DNA from: Firmicutes bacterium CAG:238
GTDB lineage: Bacteria > Bacillota > Clostridia > Peptostreptococcales > Anaerovoracaceae
Direction of reading: 5' to 3'
Assembly (NCBI GenBank): GCA_000435615.1
Contig: FR881960.1
Span: 1,123-7,716, forward strand
Length of the DNA: 6,594 nt
Position numbers and translations under genes: made by a program. This document shows, one piece after another, positions 1-5,656 of the stretch (position 1 is the first letter of the stretch; every line of letters starts with the position of its first letter). Under the pieces are notes generated by a model, which was given only the letters and a program-made list of their open reading frames with translations, did no database searches and was not told the DNA's origin.

Positions 1-490
1 CGCCGGGCGGGGGGGGTGGGGGGAACCACGACTTCCGCTCGTCAGAAAACGCGCCCTCCTCTTTCAGTATGTCGAACACTTCTTGATCGGCTTCCCTGGA
101 ATGCACCACAATCGGCAGTTTCAGTTCATTTGCAAGCTGAATCTGCCTACGGAACCAGTGTCGCTGCACATCGCGTGGCGACAGGTCATAGTGGAAGTCG
201 AGCCCGATTTCGCCGATTGCCTTGACTTTCGGTTCGCTTTTTGCAATTTGGCGGAATCGTTCCAGCATCGCCTCGTCCATCAGCTTCGAATCATGTGGGT
301 GCATTCCGATGACCGCATAGCACCACGGATAGCGATTTGCGTGCTCGGCTGCCAGAAGGCTCGAGGGCTCGTCGAAGCCCACATCCATCACCAGCCCAAC
401 ATCCGAGGCTTCGATTTCCGCTGCCAAAGCCACGCGCTCCTCGTCTGTGAACGAATCATTATTCAAATGTGTATGTGTATCAAACAGCAT
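1..490 (-). CDS. tatD: TatD-family metal-dependent hydrolase (DNase-like), C-terminus cut off by window edge
   Basis: Reading from the ATG at 490, the frame stays open to the window edge and gives 163 residues, roughly the first 60% of a protein family of about 255 residues. The start MLFDTHTHL carries the first metal-binding pair (His6, His8). IGMHPHD (61-67), GEIGLDFH (93-100, metal ligand Glu94) and VVHSRE (128-133, His130) are the characteristic TatD signatures of a TIM-barrel amidohydrolase-type fold. Family members are cytoplasmic divalent-metal nucleases (3'-5' exonuclease activity is known for E. coli TatD); the exact substrate of this one cannot be read from sequence. A GGAGG at 496-500 sits five bases before the ATG. 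It lies downstream of metG on the same strand, as in many Bacillota, but is separated from it by about 415 bases and a terminator-like repeat, and has its own candidate promoter. The last visible residues are a run of prolines encoded by a C-tract at the window edge, which may be a sequence artefact. Family assignment is firm. Confidence 0.93.
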   Translation of the reverse strand, partial: MLFDTHTHLNNDSFTDEERVALAAEIEASDVGLVMDVGFDEPSSLLAAEHANRYPWCYAVIGMHPHDSKLMDEAMLERFRQIAKSEPKVKAIGEIGLDFHYDLSPRDVQRHWFRRQIQLANELKLPIVVHSREADQEVFDILKEEGAFSDERKSWFPPPPPPG

Positions 491-621
491 ATTTCCCTCC
501 TGCAATATTTTGTGATGCGAAAAGTTGGACTTTTTCCGCTGGCGCCCGATATAAAACTCCAGATTTTCCGCAGGTACAAGCCAGGGCAGGCACAGTGCAA
601 GCACAGGCCGGCCGCAATACA

Positions 622-650
622 ATTATATGAAAAAAATTGTCCGGTTTCAG
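622..650 (-). promoter_or_regulatory. Candidate promoter for tatD
   Basis: On the minus strand a perfect -10 box TATAAT (622-627) lies 17 bases from CTGAAA (645-650), which matches four of six positions of the TTGACA -35 consensus. Transcription would start near 615, giving a leader of about 125 bases before tatD. The -35 box falls in the loop of the inverted repeat at 632-677 and the -10 box lies just past its T-tract, so terminator and promoter are interleaved. Prediction from consensus only. Confidence 0.5.
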
Positions 651-677
651 CGCCCAGCCTAGTATCGGACAATTTTT
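632..677 (-). terminator. Probable bidirectional intrinsic terminator downstream of metG
   Basis: Perfect 12-base inverted repeat: arms AAAAATTGTCCG (632-643) and CGGACAATTTTT (666-677) around a 22-base loop. Read on the minus strand, the hairpin ends in a run of seven T, as expected for a Rho-independent terminator of the metG operon. The A-tract on the other arm would let it act on the plus strand too. The loop is longer than usual and the hairpin lies about 230 bases after the metG stop codon, so an alternative reading is an operator or a read-through control site for tatD. Confidence 0.6.
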
Positions 678-743
678 CACTTATTTATATTCCTGCACTT
701 CGCACGTCCGGCAGCGTGTGTCAAGCGTTCCATCATGCCCGGG

Positions 744-842
744 TGCGTGTGCCAACACGCATCAATGTGCCAACATGCAACGATTGGCACGCATTTTGCG
801 GCCCAGCAAACGTGTAAGCGCTAAGCTTGGCACGCATTTTGC
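744..842. repeat. Cluster of short direct and inverted repeats (GTGCCAA / TTGGCAC)
   Basis: Two 14-base units (748-761 and 766-779, 13 of 14 identical, start TGTGCCAACA) are followed by two identical 16-base units TTGGCACGCATTTTGC (784-799 and 827-842). The cores GTGCCAA and TTGGCAC are reverse complements, so the four units form two inverted pairs. Possible stems are GTGCCAA (767-773) with TTGGCAC (784-790), and TGCGTGT (744-750) with ACACGCA (755-761) around a GCCA loop. The cluster lies in the 3' flank of metG, upstream of tatD. Function is unknown; structured transcript end, protein-binding sites or an eroded repeat element are all possible. Confidence 0.75.
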
Positions 843-905
843 AACCATCAAAAAGCGTGTCCATCAGCCATTCAAGCGGCACGCCCGCCGCCACGCAGGC
901 ATGCC

Positions 906-2867
906 TCAGCCGACTGATTCGCCGTCCGGTGCGCTTGTGGTTACGATTTCGCAGCGATCGCCGTTATCCGCAAAGAGCAGCATACCCTTAGATTCCATGC
1001 CTCTGAGCTGGCGCGGCTTGAGGTTCGCAACTACGATGACCTTCTTGCCGACCATTTCTTCCGGCGTGAAGTCCTTTGCGACGCCGCTGATAACCTGGCG
1101 ATGCTCTGTACCCATCTTAATCCGGAAAACGAGAAGCTTGTCAGCCTTCGGGTGCTTCTCCGCCTTCTCGATTACGCCTACGCGGAAGTCGATTTTGTCG
1201 AAGTCTTCGAATTCGATTGCCGGCTTCAGGTCAAGCGGAATGTTTTCCGGTTCTTTGTCTTTCTTCATGGATTCACTGATTGCGTACAGTTCTTCCAGTT
1301 CTTTGTCGATGTCCAGTCTCGGGAAGATGGCGTCGCCCTTCTTCACCTGCTCCTGATACATCATTTCAAATTCAAACGCATCTTCCCATACCACGTCCGC
1401 GTACCAAAGCCCCATCTGCTTGCGGATTTCCTTGGAAGTCGTGTGCATGAACGGGTAGATCAAAATCGAGATGATGCGGATTGCCTCTGCGAGATTGTGC
1501 AGAACCGTGTCCAAAGCAGCCTTTGCTTCCGGGTCGGTGTCTGCGGTCTTTGCAAGCACCCAAGGTGCTTTTTCGTCGATATATTTGTTTGCACGGCGAA
1601 CGACAATCCATATTTCTTCCAGTGCCATGTTGAACGCAAACTTGTCCATCTGCTCTTCCACCTTCGAAGCAGCACCGACTGCAATAGCACGAAGGTCTGC
1701 GTCGATATCGTCCATCGCCGATGAAACCGCATCCGGAACTGTGCCGCCGTTGTATTTTTCAATCATGGAAACGGTTCTGGAAACGAGGTTCCCGAGGTCG
1801 TTTGCCAGATCGTAGTTCATTCTCTTAAGCATTACTTCGTTGGTGAAAACGCCGTCCTGTCCGAAGGTGTATTCGCGAAGCAGGAAATATTTCAAAGCGT
1901 CAATGCCGTATCTTTCGATGAGGATTACAGGGTCAATAACATCCGAACCTTTGGCAGCTTTGGACTTGGAAACCTTTTCGCCGCCCATAAGAAGCCAGCC
2001 GTGACCGCGCACCTGCTTCGGAAGCGGAAGACCCGCACTCATAAGCATTGCCGGCCAGATGATGCTGTGGAATCTTACAATTTCCTTGCCCACAAGGTGA
2101 ACATCAGCGGGCCAGTATTTGTCGTAAAGCTCCGGATCATCCGGATAGCCGAGTGCTGTGATGTAGTTTGTCAAAGCGTCAAGCCATACATAAATTACAT
2201 GCTTCTCGTCAAGCGGAACCGGGATGCCCCAGTCGAATGTTGAACGGGAAATGCAAAGGTCGTCAAGTCCCTGATTGATGAACGAAATCATTTCGTTTCT
2301 GCGGCTGTCCGGCTGCAGGAAATCCGGATTTTTGTCGAAAAGTTCAAGCAGCGCCGGGGCATATTTGGAAAGTTTGAAGAAGTAGGCTTCTTCCTTTGCA
2401 GGCTGAACCGGTCTGCCGCAGTCCGGGCAGCAGCCGTTTACAAGCTGGCTTTCCGTCCAGAAGCTTTCGCACGGCGTGCAGTAAAGCCCCTCGTACTGGC
2501 CCTTGTAAATATCGCCGTTTTCGTAAAACTTCATAAAAATATCCTGAACACGCTTGATATGGCGTGGTTCGGTCGTTCTGATAAAGTCGTCGTTGGAAAT
2601 CTCCATCTTCTCCCAAAGCTTCTTGATTCCGTCCACAACTTCGTCAACGTAAGCCTGCGGGGTTACGCCTTTTTCATCCGCAATCGTCTGGATTTTCTGT
2701 CCGTGTTCATCGGTTCCCGTAAGGAATCTTACATCATATCCGCAGAGTCTCTTGAATCTTGCCATGGCGTCAGCCATTACCGTGCAATATGTGTGTCCGA
2801 TGTGCAAGTTGGAACTCGGATAATAAATCGGTGTGGTGATGTAATAAGTTCCTTTGTCTGCTTTCAT
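906..2867 (-). CDS. metG: Methionyl-tRNA synthetase
   Basis: The 653-residue cytoplasmic enzyme attaches methionine to tRNA-Met with ATP, serving both initiation and elongation. Domains in order: class I Rossmann catalytic core opening with YYITTPIYYP and the HIGH motif (residues 22-25); a zinc knuckle with CTPC (130-133) and CPDC (147-150), the single-knuckle arrangement common in Bacillota; WLDA in the core (about 228-231); the KMSKS-equivalent loop, here KVSKS (298-302); a helical anticodon-binding domain; and a C-terminal OB-fold tRNA-binding domain from about 553 to the end (DFRVG, HPKADKL, RQLRGMESKGM). Length fits the family (B. subtilis MetS is about 660). I chose the ATG at 2867 rather than the in-frame ATG at 2885, because AGGAGG (2877-2882) is nine bases before the former and would lie inside the gene for the latter. 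It follows the stop of the small membrane-protein gene after one base. No T-box leader precedes it, so expression should follow the operon promoter. The KMSKS loop is slightly unusual (see findings). Confidence 0.97.
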   Translation of the reverse strand: MKADKGTYYITTPIYYPSSNLHIGHTYCTVMADAMARFKRLCGYDVRFLTGTDEHGQKIQTIADEKGVTPQAYVDEVVDGIKKLWEKMEISNDDFIRTTEPRHIKRVQDIFMKFYENGDIYKGQYEGLYCTPCESFWTESQLVNGCCPDCGRPVQPAKEEAYFFKLSKYAPALLELFDKNPDFLQPDSRRNEMISFINQGLDDLCISRSTFDWGIPVPLDEKHVIYVWLDALTNYITALGYPDDPELYDKYWPADVHLVGKEIVRFHSIIWPAMLMSAGLPLPKQVRGHGWLLMGGEKVSKSKAAKGSDVIDPVILIERYGIDALKYFLLREYTFGQDGVFTNEVMLKRMNYDLANDLGNLVSRTVSMIEKYNGGTVPDAVSSAMDDIDADLRAIAVGAASKVEEQMDKFAFNMALEEIWIVVRRANKYIDEKAPWVLAKTADTDPEAKAALDTVLHNLAEAIRIISILIYPFMHTTSKEIRKQMGLWYADVVWEDAFEFEMMYQEQVKKGDAIFPRLDIDKELEELYAISESMKKDKEPENIPLDLKPAIEFEDFDKIDFRVGVIEKAEKHPKADKLLVFRIKMGTEHRQVISGVAKDFTPEEMVGKKVIVVANLKPRQLRGMESKGMLLFADNGDRCEIVTTSAPDGESVG

Positions 2868-2868
2868 T

Positions 2869-3042
2869 CTATTCGTCCTCCTCATTTTCCTGCGGATACG
2901 CTTTGGACATGGTTTTGTCCGTCAGCGCAATCAGCGCAATTCCCGCTGCGAGAAAAGCCGCCATGGTTCTTCCCAACGTCTTTGCTACTTTCTTTCCGCC
3001 TGCTTTCTTGGGCTTGTCTGCCTCGATTACTCCTCTTTTCAT
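2869..3042 (-). CDS. Small single-pass membrane protein, 57 residues, function unknown
   Basis: A short gene between the kinase-like gene and metG, easily missed because of its size. AGGAGG at 3051-3056 lies eight bases before the ATG. The start overlaps the stop codon of the upstream gene (ATGA), and its own TAG stop ends one base before metG. The protein has a strongly basic N-terminal third (Lys/Arg at 2, 3, 10, 12, 13, 17, 18, 21, 25), a hydrophobic Ala/Leu/Ile-rich segment at about 27-41, and an acidic tail ending ENEEDE. By the positive-inside rule the N-terminus would be cytoplasmic and the acidic tail outside. I recognise no family. Good ribosome binding site, precise fit between neighbours and coherent protein features argue that it is translated. 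Alternatively, translation may serve mainly to couple the upstream gene to metG. Conservation in relatives would settle it. Confidence 0.75.
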   Translation of the reverse strand: MKRGVIEADKPKKAGGKKVAKTLGRTMAAFLAAGIALIALTDKTMSKAYPQENEEDE

Positions 3043-3656
3043 CCTTTGTACCTCCTATGTTCCACATATGCCGCAATTAGTGCTGCGGCTTCATCTTCAC
3101 TGATATAACTGCTGTTTAGGGACAAATTATAGTTTTTGTACTCACCCCACTTCTGGTCTGTGTGGTAATTATAATAGTTTTGTCTTGCCTTGTCGTATGT
3201 AGCGATGATGTCCCGAACCTTTGCAGGATCATCACCGTAAACCTCCGCTGCACGCTTTTCCCTGTCTTCAAGCTCCGCATGGATAAAAACATTCGTAACG
3301 CCCGGCATGTCGCGAAGCACATAGTCTGCGCATCTTCCGACGATTACGCCCTCTCCTTTGGAGCCGATTCTCTTAATGGTCTCAAATTGTGCAAGGAAAA
3401 GTCTTTCATTGACCGACAGCGGGCTTCCGCTCACGCCCTCGTTGAAGCTGAGTGCAGACGAGAGATTGTAAGCAAAGCTGCTCTTTGCCTTAAGCTCCGT
3501 GCCTTCCATCAGCTCTCTCGAATAGCCGCTTTCCTCCGATGCCATATCTAAGATTTCTTTATCATAAAACGGCACTCCCAGTTTGTCGGCAAGCAGTTTG
3601 CCGATGATTCTTCCGCCGCTGCCGTACTGACGGCTTATTGTAACCAGTTTTTTCAT
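3039..3656 (-). CDS. Cytidylate kinase-like family protein
   Basis: A 205-residue P-loop protein of the cytidylate kinase-like family (the Cytidylate_kin2 type). The N-terminus LVTISRQYGSGGR (4-16) is the family's nucleotide-binding loop, followed by IGKLLADKLGVPFYDKEIL (18-36), GRCADYVL (107-114) and the late segment YDKARQNYYNYHTDQKWGE (154-172). Length matches the family. These proteins resemble CMP kinase but usually occur besides a true cmk gene, and their physiological substrate is often uncertain, so I give no gene symbol. Cytoplasmic; no membrane segment. AGGAGG (3661-3666) is four bases before the ATG. The start overlaps the aspartate kinase stop (ATGA), and its own stop overlaps the next gene's ATG in the same way, so translation is likely coupled on both sides. 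Co-transcription with aspartate kinase and metG suggests a link to growth or amino-acid supply, but that is inference from position only. Confidence 0.9.
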   Translation of the reverse strand: MKKLVTISRQYGSGGRIIGKLLADKLGVPFYDKEILDMASEESGYSRELMEGTELKAKSSFAYNLSSALSFNEGVSGSPLSVNERLFLAQFETIKRIGSKGEGVIVGRCADYVLRDMPGVTNVFIHAELEDREKRAAEVYGDDPAKVRDIIATYDKARQNYYNYHTDQKWGEYKNYNLSLNSSYISEDEAAALIAAYVEHRRYKG

Positions 3657-4987
3657 GCTTCCTCCTCTACAAAAGCCTCGTAAATGGCTCTGATTGCCTT
3701 TTCGAAGTCTTTGTTTTCAACCCCTACTATAATGTTCATTTCGCTGGAGCCCTGTTCGATCATACGAATGTTGACTCCCGCCGCGGCAAGTGCCTCAAAA
3801 AGCTTTGCCGATACACCTTGTCTGTATGACATTCCGTGACCTACCGTTGCGATCAGTGCCATGTCCTCAAACACATCGATGCTGTCCGGGCGAAGTCTTG
3901 TGCGGAATTCGTCCAGCACCTCATCCAGTCTGCCGTTGATTGCCTTATTCGCCATCACAACCGAAACCGTATCAATTCCGCTCGGCAGGTGCTCGAAGTT
4001 GATGTCGTAGTCATCAAGGATGTCAAGAATTTTTCTCACGAACCCACGCTCGCTGCTCATCATGTTCTTGTAAAGCGCCACAACCGTGAAATCGCGGCTG
4101 CCCGCAATTCCCGTGATAATGTGGTTCTGTTCGCTGCTATAGTCCTCAGAAACCTCGGCAGTAATGAATGTGCCCGGGTCTTCCGGCTGGTTTGTGTTTC
4201 GGATGTTAATCGGAACGTTCGCCATTCTTGCCGGATAAATCGCATCCTCATGCAGAACGCTCGCGCCCATATACGAAAGTTCTCTAAGTTCCTTGTAGGA
4301 AATCGCACGAATCTGCTTCGGATTTTCGACGATTCTCGGGTCCGCCATGAGGAAGCCCGAAACATCGGTCCAGTTTTCATACACATCCGCATGCACTGCA
4401 CGTGCCACAAGTGCTCCCGTTATGTCAGATCCGCCTCTGGAGAATGTCTTGATTTCACCGTCCGGTGTGCTGCCGTAAAATCCCGGAAGTACCGCTCTTT
4501 CGTGTTTTGCAAGTTCTTCCGCAAGTGCCTTGTCGGTCTCCTCCGTCAAAAGTCTTCCCTTTTCGTCGAACTTTATCAGGTTTGCCGTATCCACAAAATC
4601 ATATTCGAGAAAAGCCGCCACAAGCACGGCGTTGAGATATTCGCCCCGCGATGCGACGTAGTCTGCGGAAGGGTTTTTTCTGAGGTTTTCGCGTATTTCC
4701 TCGAAATACTTCAGCAGGTCAACCTTCACGCCTAGGTTGATTTCAACCGCCATGTATCTGTCCACAACGACCTGAAAAAGCTGGTCGTACGGCAGATTGT
4801 GCTCGATATGCGTTTTGCACAGGTAAAGGATGTCGGTGATCTTGTTGTCTCCCTCGTATCGCTTTCCCGGTGCGGAAACTACAATATATTTTCTGTCCGG
4901 GTCCTCCCGGATTATTTCCTTTGTTTTTGTCAGTTGTATCCCGTCTGCCACGGATGAGCCGCCGAATTTTGCGACCTTAATGCCCAT
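3653..4987 (-). CDS. Aspartate kinase (monofunctional, with two C-terminal ACT domains)
   Basis: A 444-residue enzyme that phosphorylates L-aspartate with ATP, the first step toward lysine, threonine, methionine and diaminopimelate. The amino-acid kinase domain (about 1-285) shows KFGGSSV (7-13), SRGEYLNA (113-120), GFYGSTPDGEIKTFSRGGSD (169-188), WTDVSG and DPRIV (206-220), and SYMGASVLHEDAIYPA (238-253). Two ACT domains follow (about 292-350 and 377-440, the second with GVNIRMIEQGSSEMNI), which in this family bind the inhibitory end product, usually lysine or threonine. It is not fused to homoserine dehydrogenase. Which isozyme it is (lysC, thrA-like, dapG-like) cannot be fixed from sequence by eye, so no symbol is given. 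The ATG at 4987 is chosen because AGGAGG (4995-5000) sits seven bases ahead; an in-frame ATG at 5035 lacks such a site. The gene opens a four-gene operon whose candidate promoter is at 5050-5078. The leader is too short for a lysine riboswitch, so feedback through the ACT domains is probably the main visible control. Confidence 0.96.
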   Translation of the reverse strand: MGIKVAKFGGSSVADGIQLTKTKEIIREDPDRKYIVVSAPGKRYEGDNKITDILYLCKTHIEHNLPYDQLFQVVVDRYMAVEINLGVKVDLLKYFEEIRENLRKNPSADYVASRGEYLNAVLVAAFLEYDFVDTANLIKFDEKGRLLTEETDKALAEELAKHERAVLPGFYGSTPDGEIKTFSRGGSDITGALVARAVHADVYENWTDVSGFLMADPRIVENPKQIRAISYKELRELSYMGASVLHEDAIYPARMANVPINIRNTNQPEDPGTFITAEVSEDYSSEQNHIITGIAGSRDFTVVALYKNMMSSERGFVRKILDILDDYDINFEHLPSGIDTVSVVMANKAINGRLDEVLDEFRTRLRPDSIDVFEDMALIATVGHGMSYRQGVSAKLFEALAAAGVNIRMIEQGSSEMNIIVGVENKDFEKAIRAIYEAFVEEEA

Positions 4988-5049
4988 AACTCTACCTCCT
5001 ACTTTGCAAGCCTTGCCTTCCCGTGGGCTTGTCATATATGTATCTTATT

Positions 5050-5078
5050 ATTTTATAACAAAATCTTTGAGATTTCAA
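5050..5078 (-). promoter_or_regulatory. Candidate promoter of the aspartate kinase-metG operon
   Basis: On the minus strand TTGAAA (5073-5078, five of six -35 positions) is separated by 17 bases from TAAAAT (5050-5055, five of six -10 positions). Transcription would start near 5043, leaving about 55 bases of leader before the aspartate kinase ATG. The leader has a possible small hairpin (CAAGCC pairing with GGCTTG) just before the ribosome binding site. The -35 box overlaps the loop of the hairpin at 5060-5084. Consensus-based prediction. Confidence 0.6.
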
Positions 5079-5084
5079 GATTTT
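5060..5084 (-). terminator. Weak terminator-like hairpin after the two-helix membrane protein gene
   Basis: Inverted repeat AAAATCTT (5060-5067) and AAGATTTT (5077-5084) around a nine-base loop, overlapping the TAA stop codon of the upstream gene. In the minus-strand transcript the 3' arm ends in UUUU followed by GUU. The stem is A/T-rich and so probably leaky. Some transcripts from upstream may read on into aspartate kinase. Confidence 0.4.
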
Positions 5085-5562
5085 AGCCTTTGTTCTTTTT
5101 GAGATCGTTCAAAAGTTCTTCGTTGAGTGCTCTCTGTGCTTCCGGAATTTCTTCCTGTCGGTCCAGGTCCACAATCTGCGTCACCCACACCCTTGAGCGA
5201 TACCAGCTCTCCGCAATCGCATCCAGCACGGCTTTCGTGCATGCCGGTGCTCTTTCGCCCGCGCGTATGAGATATACGCGGATAATCATGCCCATGTTTG
5301 CCGTTTTGACTTCAAAAACGCTTTCCGTCTGTCCTATTTTCGTCAAGGCTTCGCTGAGGTGGTCCGATACATGCCTCGATACGATGGATTTCCTCTCATT
5401 CTCGCACATTACATAAAAAACCGTTGCCGCGATACATGCCAGAATCGTTGATACAATGTCGCCGAACGCATATGCGGTTGCATAGTACATCAGCAGGCCC
5501 AGCAGCAAACCCAGCCATTTGATTCTGCCAAGCAAGTCTGCTTTTTTTCTTACGCTTTCCAT
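5083..5562 (-). CDS. Membrane protein with two N-terminal helices and a cytoplasmic domain, function unknown
   Basis: A 159-residue protein. After a basic N-terminus (RKK at 5-7, R13, K15) come two hydrophobic segments at about 16-33 and 36-53, separated by a tight AFGD turn, so both ends are predicted on the cytoplasmic side. Residues 55-159 form a soluble domain: a helical stretch (60-78), a strand pair around FEVKTANMGMIIRVYLI (83-99), a helix (108-120), a strand RVWVTQIVDL (124-133) and a charged C-terminal helix rich in Glu, Asn and Lys. I recognise no family or catalytic motif. The ATG at 5562 is preceded eight bases upstream by GGAGAGG (5571-5577); the frame also runs upstream to an ATG at 5640, but that would place the promoter inside the coding sequence. 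It has its own strong candidate promoter (5593-5621) and faces deoC divergently. It lies in the same direction as aspartate kinase, about 95 bases upstream, with a weak terminator between. Real gene: likely; role: unknown. Confidence 0.85.
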   Translation of the reverse strand: MESVRKKADLLGRIKWLGLLLGLLMYYATAYAFGDIVSTILACIAATVFYVMCENERKSIVSRHVSDHLSEALTKIGQTESVFEVKTANMGMIIRVYLIRAGERAPACTKAVLDAIAESWYRSRVWVTQIVDLDRQEEIPEAQRALNEELLNDLKKNKG

Positions 5563-5592
5563 ATTCTTTCCCTCTCCTTTTTTGATATATTT

Positions 5593-5621
5593 ATTATATT
5601 CGCAAAGCCTGATTATGGCAA
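5593..5621 (-). promoter_or_regulatory. Strong candidate promoter for the two-helix membrane protein gene
   Basis: Minus-strand TTGCCA (5616-5621, five of six -35 positions), a 17-base spacer, and a perfect TATAAT (5593-5598). The expected start is near 5586, giving a leader of about 24 bases with the GGAGAGG ribosome binding site. Its position also argues that translation begins at 5562, not at the upstream in-frame ATG. Confidence 0.7.
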
Positions 5622-5627
5622 TATATC

Positions 5628-5656
5628 TTTTCATTTTCACGAATATATGTTATACT
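5628..5656 (+). promoter_or_regulatory. deoC: Candidate extended -10 promoter for deoC
   Basis: Plus-strand TATACT (5651-5656) is preceded by TGT, making an extended -10 (TGnTATACT), with a weak -35 TTTTCA (5628-5633, four of six) 17 bases upstream. Transcription would start near 5663, only about 18 bases before the deoC ATG, leaving little leader beyond the GGAGG at 5669-5673. It lies back to back with the divergent promoter at 5593-5621. No clear operator palindrome was seen between them. Confidence 0.55.

Larger units (their letters stand above)
491..905. other. Intergenic region between metG and tatD, repeat-rich, no supported gene
   Basis: This 415-bp stretch holds no reading frame that I can support on either strand. 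Frames on the plus strand here are continuations of frames antisense to tatD or metG. The longest unassigned minus-strand frame, with an ATG near 865 and a stop near 737, lacks a ribosome binding site and has no recognisable motif. From the metG side the region contains a GC-rich part (about 843-905), a cluster of short direct and inverted repeats (744-842), a terminator-like inverted repeat (632-677), a candidate tatD promoter (622-650), and the tatD leader with a small three-base-loop hairpin (stem arms 520-525 and 529-534). Confidence 0.7.

Noticed and set aside
813..826. Catabolite-response (cre-like) operator TGTAAGCGCTAAGC
   Set aside because: Half of it matches the consensus well, but the last two positions do not and it is not near a promoter I can identify.
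744..842. CRISPR array
   Set aside because: Repeats are too short and irregular in spacing and orientation, with only two copies of each type and no cas genes.
83..1356. Long plus-strand reading frames over tatD, the intergenic region and the end of metG
   Set aside because: They are antisense to well-supported genes, lack ribosome binding sites and show no recognisable protein motif.
2882..3076. 64-codon minus-strand frame overlapping the small gene before metG
   Set aside because: It starts inside the kinase-like gene without a fitting ribosome binding site and its product is hydrophilic and featureless; the 2869-3042 frame fits the spacing and the AGGAGG site.
3836..4735. 299-codon plus-strand frame opposite aspartate kinase
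   Set aside because: Composition (rich in Arg, His, Cys, Val) is typical of the reverse complement of a real gene; aspartate kinase on the other strand has all family motifs.
4988..5035. Upstream start or leader peptide for aspartate kinase from the ATG at 5035
   Set aside because: The frame runs straight into aspartate kinase without a stop, so it is not a separate leader peptide, and the AGGAGG site fits the ATG at 4987.
4988..5045. Lysine riboswitch or T-box before aspartate kinase
   Set aside because: The leader is only about 55 bases and shows at most a small six-base-pair hairpin, far too short for either element.
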